The notes under the pieces are model-generated. The model was not told the DNA's origin. It searched no databases and saw nothing but the letters and a program-made list of their open reading frames with translations. Position numbers and translations under genes: made by a program. DNA of 64,000 nucleotides from Lentinula raphanica (taxonomy: Eukaryota; Basidiomycota; Agaricomycetes; Agaricales; Omphalotaceae): positions 186,001 to 250,000 of the forward strand of contig JANVFP010000004.1 of assembly GCA_027919835.1 (NCBI GenBank), written 5' to 3'. Shown here piece by piece: positions 45,705-57,230 of the stretch; position 1 is the first letter of the stretch; each line of letters starts with the position of its first letter.

Positions 45705-48700
45705 ATGTTTTTCTGTCCCCTCAAACGCCCATTCGCGATCACGTTCGCCTCCCTATTCATCTTTGGGTCTATCTCTGTCGCTTTGTCCGTTGCCATTCCT
45801 GCTTCCAACGTTAGCTCAGTGAGTGTTGTTATTGACTATCACACTTAGAGTCCGTTCGGCAACCGGAATCCAGATTTTGATGAGATTTTGCCAAGATTTT
45901 GCCAGCGTGATTTGTGCTTGACCGCCAACTGCCAACACATTCTGTTCAGTTTTACTTGTCTCCATGCCTCTCCCACCTGATCGTGCACATATCCGAAGAA
46001 TCCTTGCTATCTCTTATTACTATTTTACTGTTGTTGCATTGACAGTGGTCCTGTATGCCACACCCGGATATTGGGCTCAAGAGTATCACACATCAAAGCT
46101 CTCTGGTGCAGAATGGGTAGAGGAACTGCTTCTTGGACACCCAGACCGGATCTATACCGAGCTTGGAATGCGAGTGCATGTTTTCACTGCATTTGTCTTT
46201 GAGCTGCGGTTATGTGGTATATCTGACTCTCGGTATGTCACATTGGAGGAGAAAGCAGCCATCTTTCTCTACTCATGTGTCACTGGTCTTTCTGTGCGAC
46301 ATGTTGGTGAACGGTTTCAACGTTCTAATGAAACTATATCCAAGTGAATTTTGTATATACTGATACTGCAATGGACACTGATATGGGCCACAGATATTTC
46401 CGCGAGATACTTTTTGCAGTATCCTCAGATCCATTCTATTCACATTTTGTTGTTCTTCCAACCAACGAGGATCCTCCGAATATGACTCTGGCATCTAATC
46501 CCAAGCTCTGGCCATTCTTTGAAGATGCAGTTGGTGCAATTGATGGAACACATATCCATTGCTGTCCATCTGCAGAAGAATGACAAGCTGCCCGTAATCG
46601 CAAAGGCTTCTTGAGCCAGAATTGTCTTGCATGCTGCTCACTGGATTTGAAGTTCCTATACTTTGTCAGTGGGCATGATGGCTCTACCGCAGATGCCTAT
46701 ATGTATGACCGTGCTCGGCGTACCGACTTTCCTGTTCCTGCCGGAAAATACTACCTCGCAGATGCAGGCTTTGGTCATTGTGATGCTCTTCTTGTCCCTT
46801 ATCGTGGTGTGCGATATCATCTTGCTGAATGGGGGCGGGCTGCAGTACGGTATGTTTTTCTGAGTTCCCACTTTGTATGCTCAATGATTCATGATCAATT
46901 TTTCAAGGCCTGCAAATCATGAAGAGCTGTTCAACTTACGACATGCTTCAGCCCGCAACTGCGTTGAACGCATATTTGGTGTAGTCAAGAAACGTTGGAC
47001 CATTCTTGTTCATGCTCCACAGTATGACATGGGGATTCAGGCTCGGATTCCCCCTGGGTTAGCTGCTGTTCACAATTTTATCATGACCAAGGATAGCTCT
47101 GATATTGACAACTTCGACAATGCTTGGGATCCGGCACCAGGATATGCTGATCCTAATGTTGGCTTACAAGGTGATCTTGTTGAAGGGCTTATCTCAAATG
47201 TAGAAAAATCCCGAGCAGAAAAACGACGAGATGATATTGCACAAGCAATGTGGGATAGCTATCAAGAGTTATTACGAGTTCGTGCAAGTGATGGCCTCGA
47301 ATAGATTATTTATCACTATAAAATGCCATCAACTTGCGCCTAATCCATGTCTCTCGCAATTCTGGAACCGATAATGCAAGATATGACTCCACCAGGGTAC
47401 TATTCCTTTCAAACATCTCTACCAGATCAATGCATTCATCAGCGGTGAGGTTTTCTGCCTGAAGTTGGGCAAGTGCAAGTCCTCGACGGCGACTTCGAGG
47501 TGTTTCAGTCACACTTGTAGCAGAGCTCGATGCTTGCGACTGAGAGGGAGGCTCTGGGGCAAACATGTCAGCCATCACATCAGTGAAACGTTCCATTGCA
47601 GAGCCAATCATATTGATAGCTTGTGCACTGCCGCTCAAACGGGGCTTCTTGATAGTAGATGGTGGAGGACCTGCAGCCTCACGCTTTTTGGTGGGAGGCT
47701 GTACTGCTGGTTGGAATTTTGGAGTTACAGGCTATGGACCTATAATCAGTATTTCATTATCTGCACAAGTGAAAAACAGAACAAACCTCCTTGATGTCAA
47801 TTTTATCTTCCTGTATACTGACAGCATCATCAGACATATCCTAGACAAAAGATATCAGTAATAGATACAAAAATCTCAACATGCATACCTGAGAACCATC
47901 AGGGAGGTTTTTATTGGGATCCTCGATGTCCCATACTGGACTTTCTTCACGAGGAACACTCATTTGACTGGCACGGAAAACACGATGGTCACGAGGTGGA
48001 GGTGAGCCGAGGATCTCCTTCATTTTATCCCAGAACAGCCATCCCTTGTGTTTGAAGGGAGCGACAGCAGGATTCTTCTTAACAAGGTCAGCCCACACAC
48101 TTTCTGATTCTGGTGTGACATGAGCACCAGTCTCGGTGTCAAAGCCTCCCAAACCAGAGCATGCATCGATAGCGAGGCATACTTTGAATGTTGGACGAAG
48201 ACTCTGTTGAACTCGAATGAGGTAATGTCAAATGCTATTCAATGTACCACACACCGATGAAAACTTGTTCTTACAAGAAGCTCCAGTCTTTTTGGCACCA
48301 TGAGAAAGAATTTTGTTGCATTCAATAGCGGCTTCATTGTAAACAGTCATGGGATAGCTTCCACCATTGCCAGCCCAGGCCTTGTTGTCGACCAAAAACT
48401 GCAATAGACCGAGAGTATCTGTATTTGTCCATACTGCCTTTGTAGGTGCCACTTCTGTCGCTTCTGAGTTGGTGGAGAGTTGGTGAGTGTCTGCTGAGGA
48501 TTGTGGTGCATCTATAATTGGTGTATTGCGCTTTTTTCCCTTGCGAGTTTTGGAAACAGCAGGACCTGCATTATGAGCCTCTTTTAGCATGATAAGCAAT
48601 GCTGTGTCATTCATAATACCTTCGGGAGGTAGCGGGATGCTTTCCGGATCAGGATTGTTGCTCATTATGATGTAGAAGTGTCAGACAATGTAAAGAAATG

Positions 48701-50145
48701 CGGACAGAGTACAAGAGGAGTACGAAACAGTACAAAAAAGGCGCTGGCAAAATCCTGGCAAAATCCGGATTCCGGTTGCCGAACGGACTCTTAGTTGTTA
48801 CTCATGCATAAATCACAGAGCGGCTTGGTCAGAGCTCATGTACCACCGAAAATATCTGCCACTGTTTCCTTTCCTACGGATGACGTTCAGGATGCCTACC
48901 CTCTATTCCTCAACGAGACTGATCTGGACGCACTTCAGAAACTCGTTGTAGAAAAGATCGCAAAGGACATTCAACATTTACTCCAGAACAACAAGTTATC
49001 TACACTTGAAGGAAAGGATCTGGGTGTAGCAAAGGAATCTCAGCTCAGGATTTTCCGTAAACTTTCCGAGAGACGATACATCGTGCCATACGACGTCAAA
49101 ATTGCTGGCAAGAAATTCCAAGGCATGACTCTAGAGATGTGGAATGTAGACAAAGACGGAATTCCTGTGAATCCCAAGGCACGGTTGTGTCGAAGTGGGT
49201 ATGTCGAGAAGCACAAGGATCCTAAACTCATTTTGAAACCTGAGGTATGGAAATTCAGGATATTTACCCTCTTGGTGTGATATGGTGATCAAGCTAATTG
49301 AATCCCTTCAGCCATTACTTGAAATTGCTTCCCGCTCGAAGTTCGTTATCGTCACCTTCACAGAAAAAGCCTCGAAAGCATTGAAGCCGGTGCAACTAGA
49401 GGACATATACGAAGGGATGCTCAATACTCTACGAGCTTTCACAGATCTAATTGTGGTGGACATCATAAAAAGCCTTGGACACAATCAGCTTCTCGCCACT
49501 GATGTGAAATTTGAAGGCCTTCCATCTGTCTTGGAGTCTAGTAAGCGCTATGCTGTGGCATACGAACTGAAGCATATGATGTCCGGATACTCCGGGGGAC
49601 AACTCGAGGTGTTGAAGCAGGAGAGGAAAGAGATAGCGAACAAAAAGAAGAACGTCTCAAGAGGGCAAGTGCGTAGGTTCAAGGATCCCTCGGATGAAGC
49701 CGGCTCAGTTCATATTCTCAAACCAGTGGAACAGGTAGAGTATTTCGGATTTGCCTGCTTTGTATACAGTATGCTGATTGCATCATGATAGTTCTTGCTC
49801 CCAATCATACAGACGAGCGCGCGACAAACAAAGACTTCCGATTACCAAGACCGAGTCAAAGATCTCCAATCTTGTCTGGAAAAAGTCTTCGGCGTAAAGT
49901 GGCGTGACGACAAGACATCCTCCGAATACATGGAGTTTACTCCTTATGAGAAATCTGTGTCTCCTTATCTTCGCCAAACTGTAGTGTTTATGAACGCTGC
50001 TGTTTTTCTTCATGTGGACGGAAACTCCGAAGAAGTGATAGAGCATGATGTCAAGATCATAGAAGCCCACTTCGACAAGAATGGGGCGTACAGAAAACAG
50101 CCTGTCAGAACCATCGAGTTCGAGAAGGGGGGGTTGAATAACTAG
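45705..50145 (+). CDS. G3: secreted two-domain RYxxPY-family protein, intron 1 carries a Harbinger element
   Basis: Exons 45705-45818, 48819-49244, 49312-49734 and 49792-50145 join in phase 0 to 438 residues. Exon 1 encodes MFFCPLKRPFAI and a hydrophobic signal ending near SVAIP. Domain A has RYIVPYDVK and FQGMTLEMWN; domain B has RYAVAYELK and YSGGQLEVL. The tail begins FLLPIIQTSAR, shared with G4 only at its start. Intron 1 is 3000 bp because a 2943-bp Harbinger element sits in it; donor and acceptor are intact and match G2 and G4, so the protein could still be made if the long intron is spliced. The upstream region is also split by two other elements, so expression may be disturbed. Confidence 0.83.
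45964..47304 (+). pseudogene. Harbinger transposase (HARBI1-like), one TGA stop
   Basis: Exons 45964-46343, 46394-46849 and 46908-47304 join in frame to about 410 codons. DDE core: GAIDGTHIH (first Asp), SGHDGSTADAYMYD (second Asp) and NCVERIFGVVKKRW (Glu); LAEWGR and GVRYHL are typical neighbours. A TGA at 46581-46583 sits where Arg is usual (AEE-R-QAARNRKG), explained by CGA to TGA. With one lesion and an otherwise intact frame the copy is recently dead, unless the stop is read through. Confidence 0.88.
47306..48665 (-). CDS. Harbinger Myb/SANT-like DNA-binding protein
   Basis: Minus-strand exons 48665-48255, 48203-47889, 47840-47787 and 47731-47306 join in phase to 401 residues. The Trp-based Myb/SANT-like domain runs from AVWTNTDTLGLLQFL through GAKKTGASCKNKFS to VAPFKHKGWLFWDKMKEI (roughly residues 80-200). 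A Pro/Ser-rich linker with KKPR (nuclear-signal-like) and a helical C-terminus follow. In this superfamily the second protein binds the element ends and brings the transposase to the nucleus. The frame is intact. Confidence 0.85.
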
Positions 50146-52464
50146 CGCTTAGCTCTGGCTTTTGCCTCTCCCGCCCTTCTCGTCTTTCTCGTCTTCATTC
50201 AACCTTCCAAATGATCTCCCTCCGATCCTCCATTCAACCTTCCTTCGGTGACATTTTCTCGTTCACATTGAACACTTTCTCCTTCATATCATCCTCGACC
50301 TCTCGAACATCATCTTCCATCAATAATCTCGCACCTGTCCCTCTTTCCATCATTGGTCTTATCAACCCTCCTTTTCCTGACGGGCGACCAATCTTTCAAA
50401 TTTCCTGGCGACCGTCTAATAACGGACGGTGACGTTGTCGGCGCTGTCTTGGTGCTCCCGCATGCATCATTGGTGCTTTCCCTCGTTTCTAACCCATTTT
50501 CTTGGCATGGGCCTCCAACGTTCCCTCGACTCTCTCCCTCGTTTTCTCACATGAATGAACACGCATACGCCTCCGACTCCCGCTCTTCTCATCGCTCTTC
50601 TCATCCCCCTGACTCTCCTCCCTCCTCTCAAACACCCTCGGCGTCTTCGCCATTGTCGCGGGATTGCGGGGCGTGTGTGGTGTGTTCAATGTTGGGCGGT
50701 GTGAATGCGGTTGGTGGGATATTTGGTCCCGATTCGATCGATGGGGTGTAGACAGAAACGAATGGAACTGTGCACCACGTCCAACAAGAACTCACTCAGA
50801 ACGACACGGAGGACGGGATGAATCCGGGCCTCTTTCCAGCTTTGGGTGAAGGTGAAGGTGCAGATACGGATGCTGATTTGGGTGGTACGAGTATCAGTAC
50901 GACTAGTGTTATGCGTACTGCGTCTATGGCTGTTTTTATGTCTCCGTCTCCATCTGGATCTGTGACCACAACTTCTTTTGTAACGGCAGCTGCAACGGTT
51001 GATCAAGATGCCCTACATCTATTCCTCCTACTCCGCCCCAAGACCAGGAAGCCGCCGAAATCTTGCTAACGTCTACAACGTCCCCAATGTCTCTGACCCA
51101 GACTTGTCCTCTTCCAGTACCACCTCATCTCACCCTACTCATCCCCATCCCAATCAATCCACTGGTCCAAACCACGTCGAAAACCAAAACCCACTGCCCA
51201 GTTTCAGCCTTCAAAACCCGGCTTGAGCAACTTCGGCAGCGCACGGTGGAAAGAGCGGGGTGCCCAACGACGGGGGAGACGAGAGATGAACTCGGGGACG
51301 AACACCAAGAAGACCAGAACGAAGAAGACCAGGAAAACAAGGACAGGCAGGAGAAAGCTGAAGAGATGAGGAAGGAGGAGGTGGAGGACAAACGAAATGA
51401 AGAAAGAGGTGGAGAAGGCGTTTGGGGAGGGAGCGTCACCCGCGGTTCGACGGTGGCGTCGAAGTCTAGTAGAGAGGAGAAGGAGGATTAGGGGGATGGG
51501 TAGCAGAGTTTGCCGGGTGATTGGATTTGTGGAGGACTAGATCCTGCTCTCCGTTTCCCTCTCCGTTTCCTCGTTCCTCTCTCCTATCTGTTCCTCGTCC
51601 CTTTCATCCCTTCTGTCCTTCCTTTTCTTCTCTTGTCCGGGGACCGGCAACGTACACTAACACCACTCTCCCACTCTTGCCCCTCTTACTCTTTCTGATG
51701 AAGTGTTGAATGTTCGAACTTTGAATTTTTGCGAGCGAAGCGAAGCAACTGGGTTCATGTGGACCGCGTAGAGACTGGTCTGAGTTTGTACTTGTTTGTA
51801 TTTTGCGTGACATCGATAACTTTTGCTCTTTTTGACATAAATGCGTCCTTTCTCGTTCAATTCGTTGTCTTTTCATCCAATGCTCTCAAAGTATGCTCAC
51901 CTCGACTGCTCGAACTAGCTTGTGCGCTTTTGAACGGTGTAATGAGGTCAATTTTTGAACCTTCTGCAGCTAGAGAGAAACTGGGAACAAGACGCGTATG
52001 GCGAGTTCAATACTTTTTCTACTCTTCTTCTACTAACGTAGTATATCTTTTAGAGTACCAGATTGGCCTTGTATTACTGACTGGGATCAAGCTTCGCGAG
52101 CACATCACCGTGCTACGGTGAATACCTTGTATTGAAGTGGCATCAAATGCTCTCTGAAGTTCGAGAGCAATTTGCTATCTGGATGTGAGCTGAGTCTAAT
52201 GAGCCAATAGTATTGAGTTGCAGCAAGTTGTTCAACAGAGTTAGTACAGTATACATCGAGTCTCGACGTCGTCTGAGTTCAAGAACAGACTGGAAACAAA
52301 CCTCAACGAACCCCCAGAGAGAGATCTACAGGTTAATGGTATTTGATGAATCTTCGCCGGTTTCCATATGCATAAAACAGTCAGTTCATCTGCAGCTAAA
52401 TGTTGGCGAACTTTGAAAAAGGCGTGTGAACTTTCAAGTCATCCTCCTTCAGCCTGCTCCTTCA
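50146..52464. other. G3 downstream unit, shared with G4; fragments of a possible small gene
   Basis: From about 50755 the sequence parallels 55915-57050 downstream of G4, including VHHVQQELTQ / EDGMNPGLFPALGEG against VHHVQQDLTQ / EDGMDPGLFPALGGG. In this copy a TAG precedes the frame and the ATG is lost. 50211-50750 has frames with a low-complexity Ser/Pro bias (a stretch reading GDVVGAVLVLPHASLV is faintly reminiscent of Mth938/NDUFAF3 proteins), but no intact gene was assembled. 52230-52290 matches 56985-57050. I cannot name a product. Confidence 0.45.
50755..51069 (+). pseudogene. Downstream small ORF, start lost (G3 unit)
   Basis: The frame is open after a TAG and aligns with the 102-residue frame at 55919-56227 over most of its length. 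There is no in-frame ATG in the conserved position. The Thr/Ser/Ala-rich middle and conserved GLFPALG motif are the only features. Confidence 0.35.
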
Positions 52465-52788
52465 GAGTCCGTTCGGATCGTCCGGCGTTCTGCTGCAGGA
52501 TGATTTCAGGATGACACGGATGTCCGGTCCACCTCCCGGCAATGTAAGCCATGTCACGTTGATGTGGTTATATCTAATCATATCTTGCATTTGTAAGAAT
52601 CTGATGGCTTTATCAGGCCAAAATGGGTAAATCTGTCCAAGAGCGTTTGTTTTATCATCCCAGATAAGTGATATCGCTGATAAGCGCCATAAATCAAAGC
52701 GACACGGGAAGGGGCCGGCCTTCCATCCTACTGTCTTGGCATCCTGAAATCATCCGACAGCAGCATGCCGGACGATCCGAACGGACTC
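52465..52788. mobile_element. Harbinger-type MITE upstream of G4
   Basis: 324 bp with ends GAGTCCGTTCGGATCGTCCG and its inverse CGGACGATCCGAACGGACTC, flanked by a 3-bp TCA duplication (52462-52464 and 52789-52791). The first 12 bases are identical to those of the full Harbinger at 45848, which could mobilise it. It is non-coding. Confidence 0.88.
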
Positions 52789-52844
52789 TCAGGTAACGAA
52801 CACTTTCTCAGTATATGGACCAGACCTCTCCGACTCCATCTTTC

Positions 52845-54197
52845 CAGTGCACGCATTCCTCAATCGCTAGGCGGAGACAGATTAACCATGCCAAATGTTT
52901 CAACATGGATGTATATATGGGCAATTGCTCGTTCCATGATCCATCAGCAAGTGTACTCGCATTTCGAGATTTGCCATTGATCCTCATGTGTTTTTTTTCT
53001 TTTGCGCTCATTGCTTTTTGTCAAACGAATGGCACTATAGTACAACACTGATTCATCATTCCACCTCATCCCGCTTGAGCAGCCTGATTCCGCACGCCCT
53101 CGACTCCCGAATCCAATGGGACAGTGTCAGCGTGCTCTTGTATTGAATATCTTGTCTTCAAGGCTGTACATCGAGCAGGCGGTGCTTACTCGCTTCTGAG
53201 CGCATTGATGATTATATCGTCCTGTTCGGGCTTAGGACGAGGGATTTCCTCGCAATTGGATGGATTAACGAGGTTCGTGCGACGTGGAGGGATAATCGGA
53301 GTATCAATCTATCCATCAATCATTGAAACAGCCTCAGTTCAGTATACTGATATGCGACCTTATGCGACGGACTGAGAAGCCTGGATCCATGTTGACATGA
53401 TTCCATGTTTGCACACCTCAGTGCACTGTACTTATACTCATGGATATTCGACATTTTCTTCCCAGATTCTGACTTTTTTTCCTCTGCCCCCATCAGTGGT
53501 CTCATTCAATTTCGTCTTTTTGCTGGCCAAAGGTGAGCTACCAGTCATCTATCGCCATAGATTACTCTGACAACCCTCATCGGACATGTCCCGACAGACT
53601 TTTTTGTGTTTTTAATCGCCTTTCTCCGCGCTACCCTGAAAGAAAGCTTGACGATTCGTATCGGTGAGTTCAAATCTTTTGTCACTTTTGCGACTTCGAA
53701 TCTGACATACTACTTCATTTTTGTGTGCCACTGTAGATTCCGTCAGACTTCTACCGCACCAAACTTCATCCACTTCGTGACCTATTAGTGATCTTTTTCA
53801 AGTTCGTCCCTTTGCTGGTCAAAGGCGAGTTATACCCATTAGTTCCCTGATTATATAGACTAACCTACCTATCTTCGTTGGCTGTGTGCCACGCTACAGA
53901 CTTTTTGCAATTCCTGTGTACAAATTAATACACGCCACGCCCAAAAGAAAGCTTGATAATTCTTATCGGTGAGCTTATTCTGTTGTCGACCTGGCATAAC
54001 CAACTCTGACATATATTTTCTCTCCTCAGATTCCGTCAAACATTCACCGTACGACACACAGTCCACGATCTTTCATTTTTTTCTGGTGAGGCTCACCTTC
54101 CTTGATGAGCATTTCACCATTTTTGACACGTCTTCCCAAATCTCGTCATTCAAAAGCTCGAGTTAAGCTATTCGTTACTTCGATCGACAACTTCAAC
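52845..54197 (+). promoter_or_regulatory. G4 upstream region and intron-rich leader
   Basis: An uninterrupted counterpart of the split G3 upstream DNA: GCATTCCTCAATCGCTAGGC at the far end, CAATCATTGAAACAGCC where the 17.6-kb element entered G3, and CTGTACTTATACTC where the fold-back element entered. The leader modules GAAAGCTTGACGATTC (53641) and GAAAGCTTGATAATTC (53945), each after TTTGCTGG-type blocks, are kept. Confidence 0.6.
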
Positions 54198-55698
54198 ATG
54201 TTTTTCTATCCGCTCAAACATCAACTCGCGATTGTGTTCGCCTCCCTTTTCATCTTCGGGTCTATCTCTGTCACTTCGTCCGCTGCGATTCCTGCTTCCG
54301 AGGTTAGCTCAGTATCTTCATTGACTGCGACACACTTGGCTGTTACTCATGTATCAATTACAGAATGGCTTGGTCAGAGCTTGTCCGCCGCCGGAAATAT
54401 CCACCATTGTTTCCTTCCCTGCGGATGACATTCCCGATGCCTACCCTTTAATTCTCGACCCAAAGGATGTGGTCGTACTTCAGGGACTGCTTCTAGAAAA
54501 GATCGCAACAGACATCAAATATCTGCTCAACAAACCAGAACTATCCACGATCAAAGGCGAGAATCTGGGCTTAGCAGAGGGATCTCAACTCAGGCTTTAT
54601 CGTAAACCTTCCGATCTGCGACGCTACATCTTGCCATACAGTGTCAAAGTTGGCGACAAGGAATACAACGGCATGACTCTGCAGATGTGGAACGTAGACA
54701 AAGACGGAAAGCCTGTGACTCCCAAGGCACGGTTGTTTCGGAAGCCGTATATCAAGAACAATAAAGACCTTTCGACACTCGAGACTCAGGTGAGGAAATC
54801 AGATTCCTCAGTACCCTCTTGGTGTGATGTGCTCGAGTTAATGCATTCTTTTCAGCAATTACTTGAACTCGCTTCCCGCGCGAAATTTGTTATCATCACC
54901 TTCACAGGGGAAACATCCAAATCGGATTCATTGACGCCGCTGAATCTCCAGGACCTATACGCCGGGATGCTCGCTATGTTACGGGCTTTCTCGGATCTAA
55001 TTGTGGCAGATATCAAACAAACCTTTGCTCCGGGGCTCGAAGACCTTCTCGATGAAGATGTGAGATTCGACAATCTTCCCACTGTCTTGCAGTCTGTCAA
55101 GCGCTATGCTATACCATACGGACTGAACCATTCGAAGCCTGGATACTCTGGGGGCCAACTTGAGGTGCTGAGGCAGGAGAGGAAGGGCAAAAAGGTGAAA
55201 GATTCGAGAGGACAAGTGCGTAGGTTCGAGAATCCCTTGGATGGTGAAGGCTCAGTTCATATAAACAAAGAGGTGGAACAGGTACAAGTCCGAATCTGCC
55301 TGCTTTGGTGTATGCTCATTACATTATGATAGTTCTTGCTCCCGATTATCCAGACAAGTGCGCGACCAACAAAGAGTCTAAGGCTTACAATCCAAAATAT
55401 CCAGTTTTGCCTGTCAAAAATGTTCGGCCCAAATTGGAATCAACCGGCCATATTCCGCCTTGCTCCTTATCCGAGAACTGCACTACCTCCGTCTCGCCGA
55501 ACCTCGGTGATGTTGGCAGTTGCGCGTAATGTTGATGCCAAAAAGTCATCGGAAGAAGAGGTAGAGAAGAAGGTGAAGGAGTATGATGACAATTACAAGA
55601 GGTGGATCGAGAAGACACTTCGTGCCGGTGCATATGGTGAATCGAGTTTTGATTGGGGCACAGATTTTAGGAATGTCCCAAATATCATTGTTCCATAA
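54198..55698 (+). CDS. G4: secreted two-domain RYxxPY-family protein
   Basis: Exons 54198-54311, 54364-54789, 54856-55281 and 55333-55698 join in phase 0 to 443 residues. The signal exon reads MFFYPLKHQLAI plus a hydrophobic stretch ending near SAAIP. Domain A has RYILPYSVK and YNGMTLQMWN; domain B has RYAIPYGLN and YSGGQLEVL. Intron 2 (66 bp) contains no in-frame stop, so retention would simply add 22 residues. The tail starts FLLPIIQTSAR as in G3 and then diverges, ending with a Lys/Glu-rich helix and an aromatic C-terminus. All coding exons appear intact. G4 is closest to G3 and G2. Function unknown; export is inferred from the signal sequence. Confidence 0.87.
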
Positions 55699-57053
55699 TA
55701 TGTATTTACACAGTCAGGACTATCAATCATATTGACATCGATTCGAGCCTGATTAATTTCATGATAAGGGGTTCTGTCACCCTTGTTTTCACTGTTCGAG
55801 TCTTTGACGATTGAGTTTATATGCAGGTTGTTGGTATACGTAGTGATTCTGTAGAATTGGCAGAGTCTGTGGAATCAAAGCGTGAAATTAGAGCTGAGAC
55901 TTAGAGAAGACAGGTTCTATGGAGGCAGAAGCAAATGGATTTGTCCATCACGTCCAACAAGATCTCACTCAACTTACTCGGCTTGCTCAGCTCGATGCGG
56001 AGGACGGGATGGATCCGGGTCTCTTTCCAGCTTTAGGTGGAGGTGCAGATGCAGATGCGGGTTTGGGTGGTACGAGTATCGGTACTGTTACGCGTAGTAC
56101 GTGTACCGCTGTGTTCATGTCTTCGTCTGCGTCTGCAACTACGACTACTTCTGTGGCGGCAGCGGCCGCAGCGTCTACAGCAGCTGGTCCTACACCCATC
56201 CCTCCTACACCTCCTCCACAAGAATAGGAAGCCGCCGACCTCTCCAACGCCTCCAACGTCTCCAACTCAGACTCAGACTCGTTCTGTTCCAGTACTACCT
56301 CATCTCACCCTACTCATCCCCATCCCAATCAATCCACTGGTCCAAACCACGTCGAAAACCAAAACCCACTGCCCAGTTTCAGCCTTCAAAACCCGGCTTG
56401 AGCAACTTCGGCGGCGCACGATGGAAAGAGCGGGGTGCCCGCCGACGGGGGAGACGAGTAATGAACATTGAACACGGAGTCGAATACCAAGAAGACGAGA
56501 GCGAAGAAGACCAGGAAAACAAGGACAGGCAGGAGAAAGACAAAGAGATGAGGAAAGAGGAGGTAGAGTACGAGAGAAATGAAGAAAGAAGTGGAGAAGG
56601 CGTTTGAGGAGGGAGCGTCCGCGGTGCGACGGTGGCGTCGAAGTCTAGTAGAGAGGAGAAAGAGGGTTAGGGGGATCGGATTTGTGAAGGAGTGGAGGGA
56701 AAGGGACAGGGCCCTCTCTCCGTTTCCCTCTCCGTTTCCTCGATCCTATCTCCTATCTGTTCCTCGTTCCTTCCATCCCTTCTGTCCTTCCTTTTCTTCT
56801 CTTGTCCGGCAACGTACACAAACACCCCTTCACCCTCTCTCTCTCCTCTCACTCTTTCTGATAAACCGTTGAATGTATTTGAAGTGGACTGTGGCATCGA
56901 ACGCTCTCTGAACGTCGAGAGCAACTTGCTCTTCAAAATTTGAATTCCCTTGAATACCAGATTTCAGTCAACCATGATTGAGTTTTTCAACAGAGTTAGT
57001 ACAGCATACGTCGAGTCTCGACGTCGTATGAGTTCGAGAACAGACTGACAGTA
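55699..57053. other. G4 downstream unit, shared with G3
   Basis: It parallels 50755-52290. Apart from the small frame at 55919-56227 there is a second conserved patch (ACPPT/RRTMERAG region near 56390-56650, Glu/Lys-rich downstream) whose frame shifts between copies. That suggests an old gene fragment carried along by duplication. Confidence 0.45.
55919..56227 (+). CDS. Small hypothetical ORF, 102 residues (G4 unit)
   Basis: ATG 55919 opens MEAEANGFVHHVQQDLTQLT, followed by a conserved EDGMDPGLFPALGG block and an Ala/Thr-rich tail. The partner copy at 50755 has lost its start, and the C-terminal thirds disagree in frame. It could be the first exon of a larger, now broken gene. No domain recognised. 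Confidence 0.35.
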   Translation: MEAEANGFVHHVQQDLTQLTRLAQLDAEDGMDPGLFPALGGGADADAGLGGTSIGTVTRSTCTAVFMSSSASATTTTSVAAAAAASTAAGPTPIPPTPPPQE

Positions 57054-57230
57054 GGTCTGTTCAAAGTTGGGCCTACGGATTTCGTAGCCCCGTAGTTCCT
57101 ATATTTTTCGTAGCTAATAACTGTGACACTATTTGTGACGCCCTGATAGCGCCCGCTGGCGCTTAATAAATCAGAACTGATTTCTTACTCTTACGACGCG
57201 TCTCCTTTGCAACCATTAGTGTATTCTGGC

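Larger units (their letters stand above)
45848..48790. mobile_element. PIF/Harbinger transposon 1
   Basis: Inverted ends GAGTCCGTTCGGCAACCGGA of about 50 bp and a TTA target duplication (45845-45847 and 48791-48793) are the hallmarks of PIF/Harbinger. It carries the expected two genes: a DDE transposase on the plus strand and a Myb/SANT-like DNA-binding protein on the minus strand, arranged tail to tail. It is inserted in intron 1 of G3, and the empty site can be read in G2 and G4. Confidence 0.92.

Noticed and set aside
54790..54855. Coding continuation between exons 2 and 3 of G4
   Set aside because: The frame is open, but G1-G3 and G5 all have an intron at this point, and GT-AG borders are present here too.
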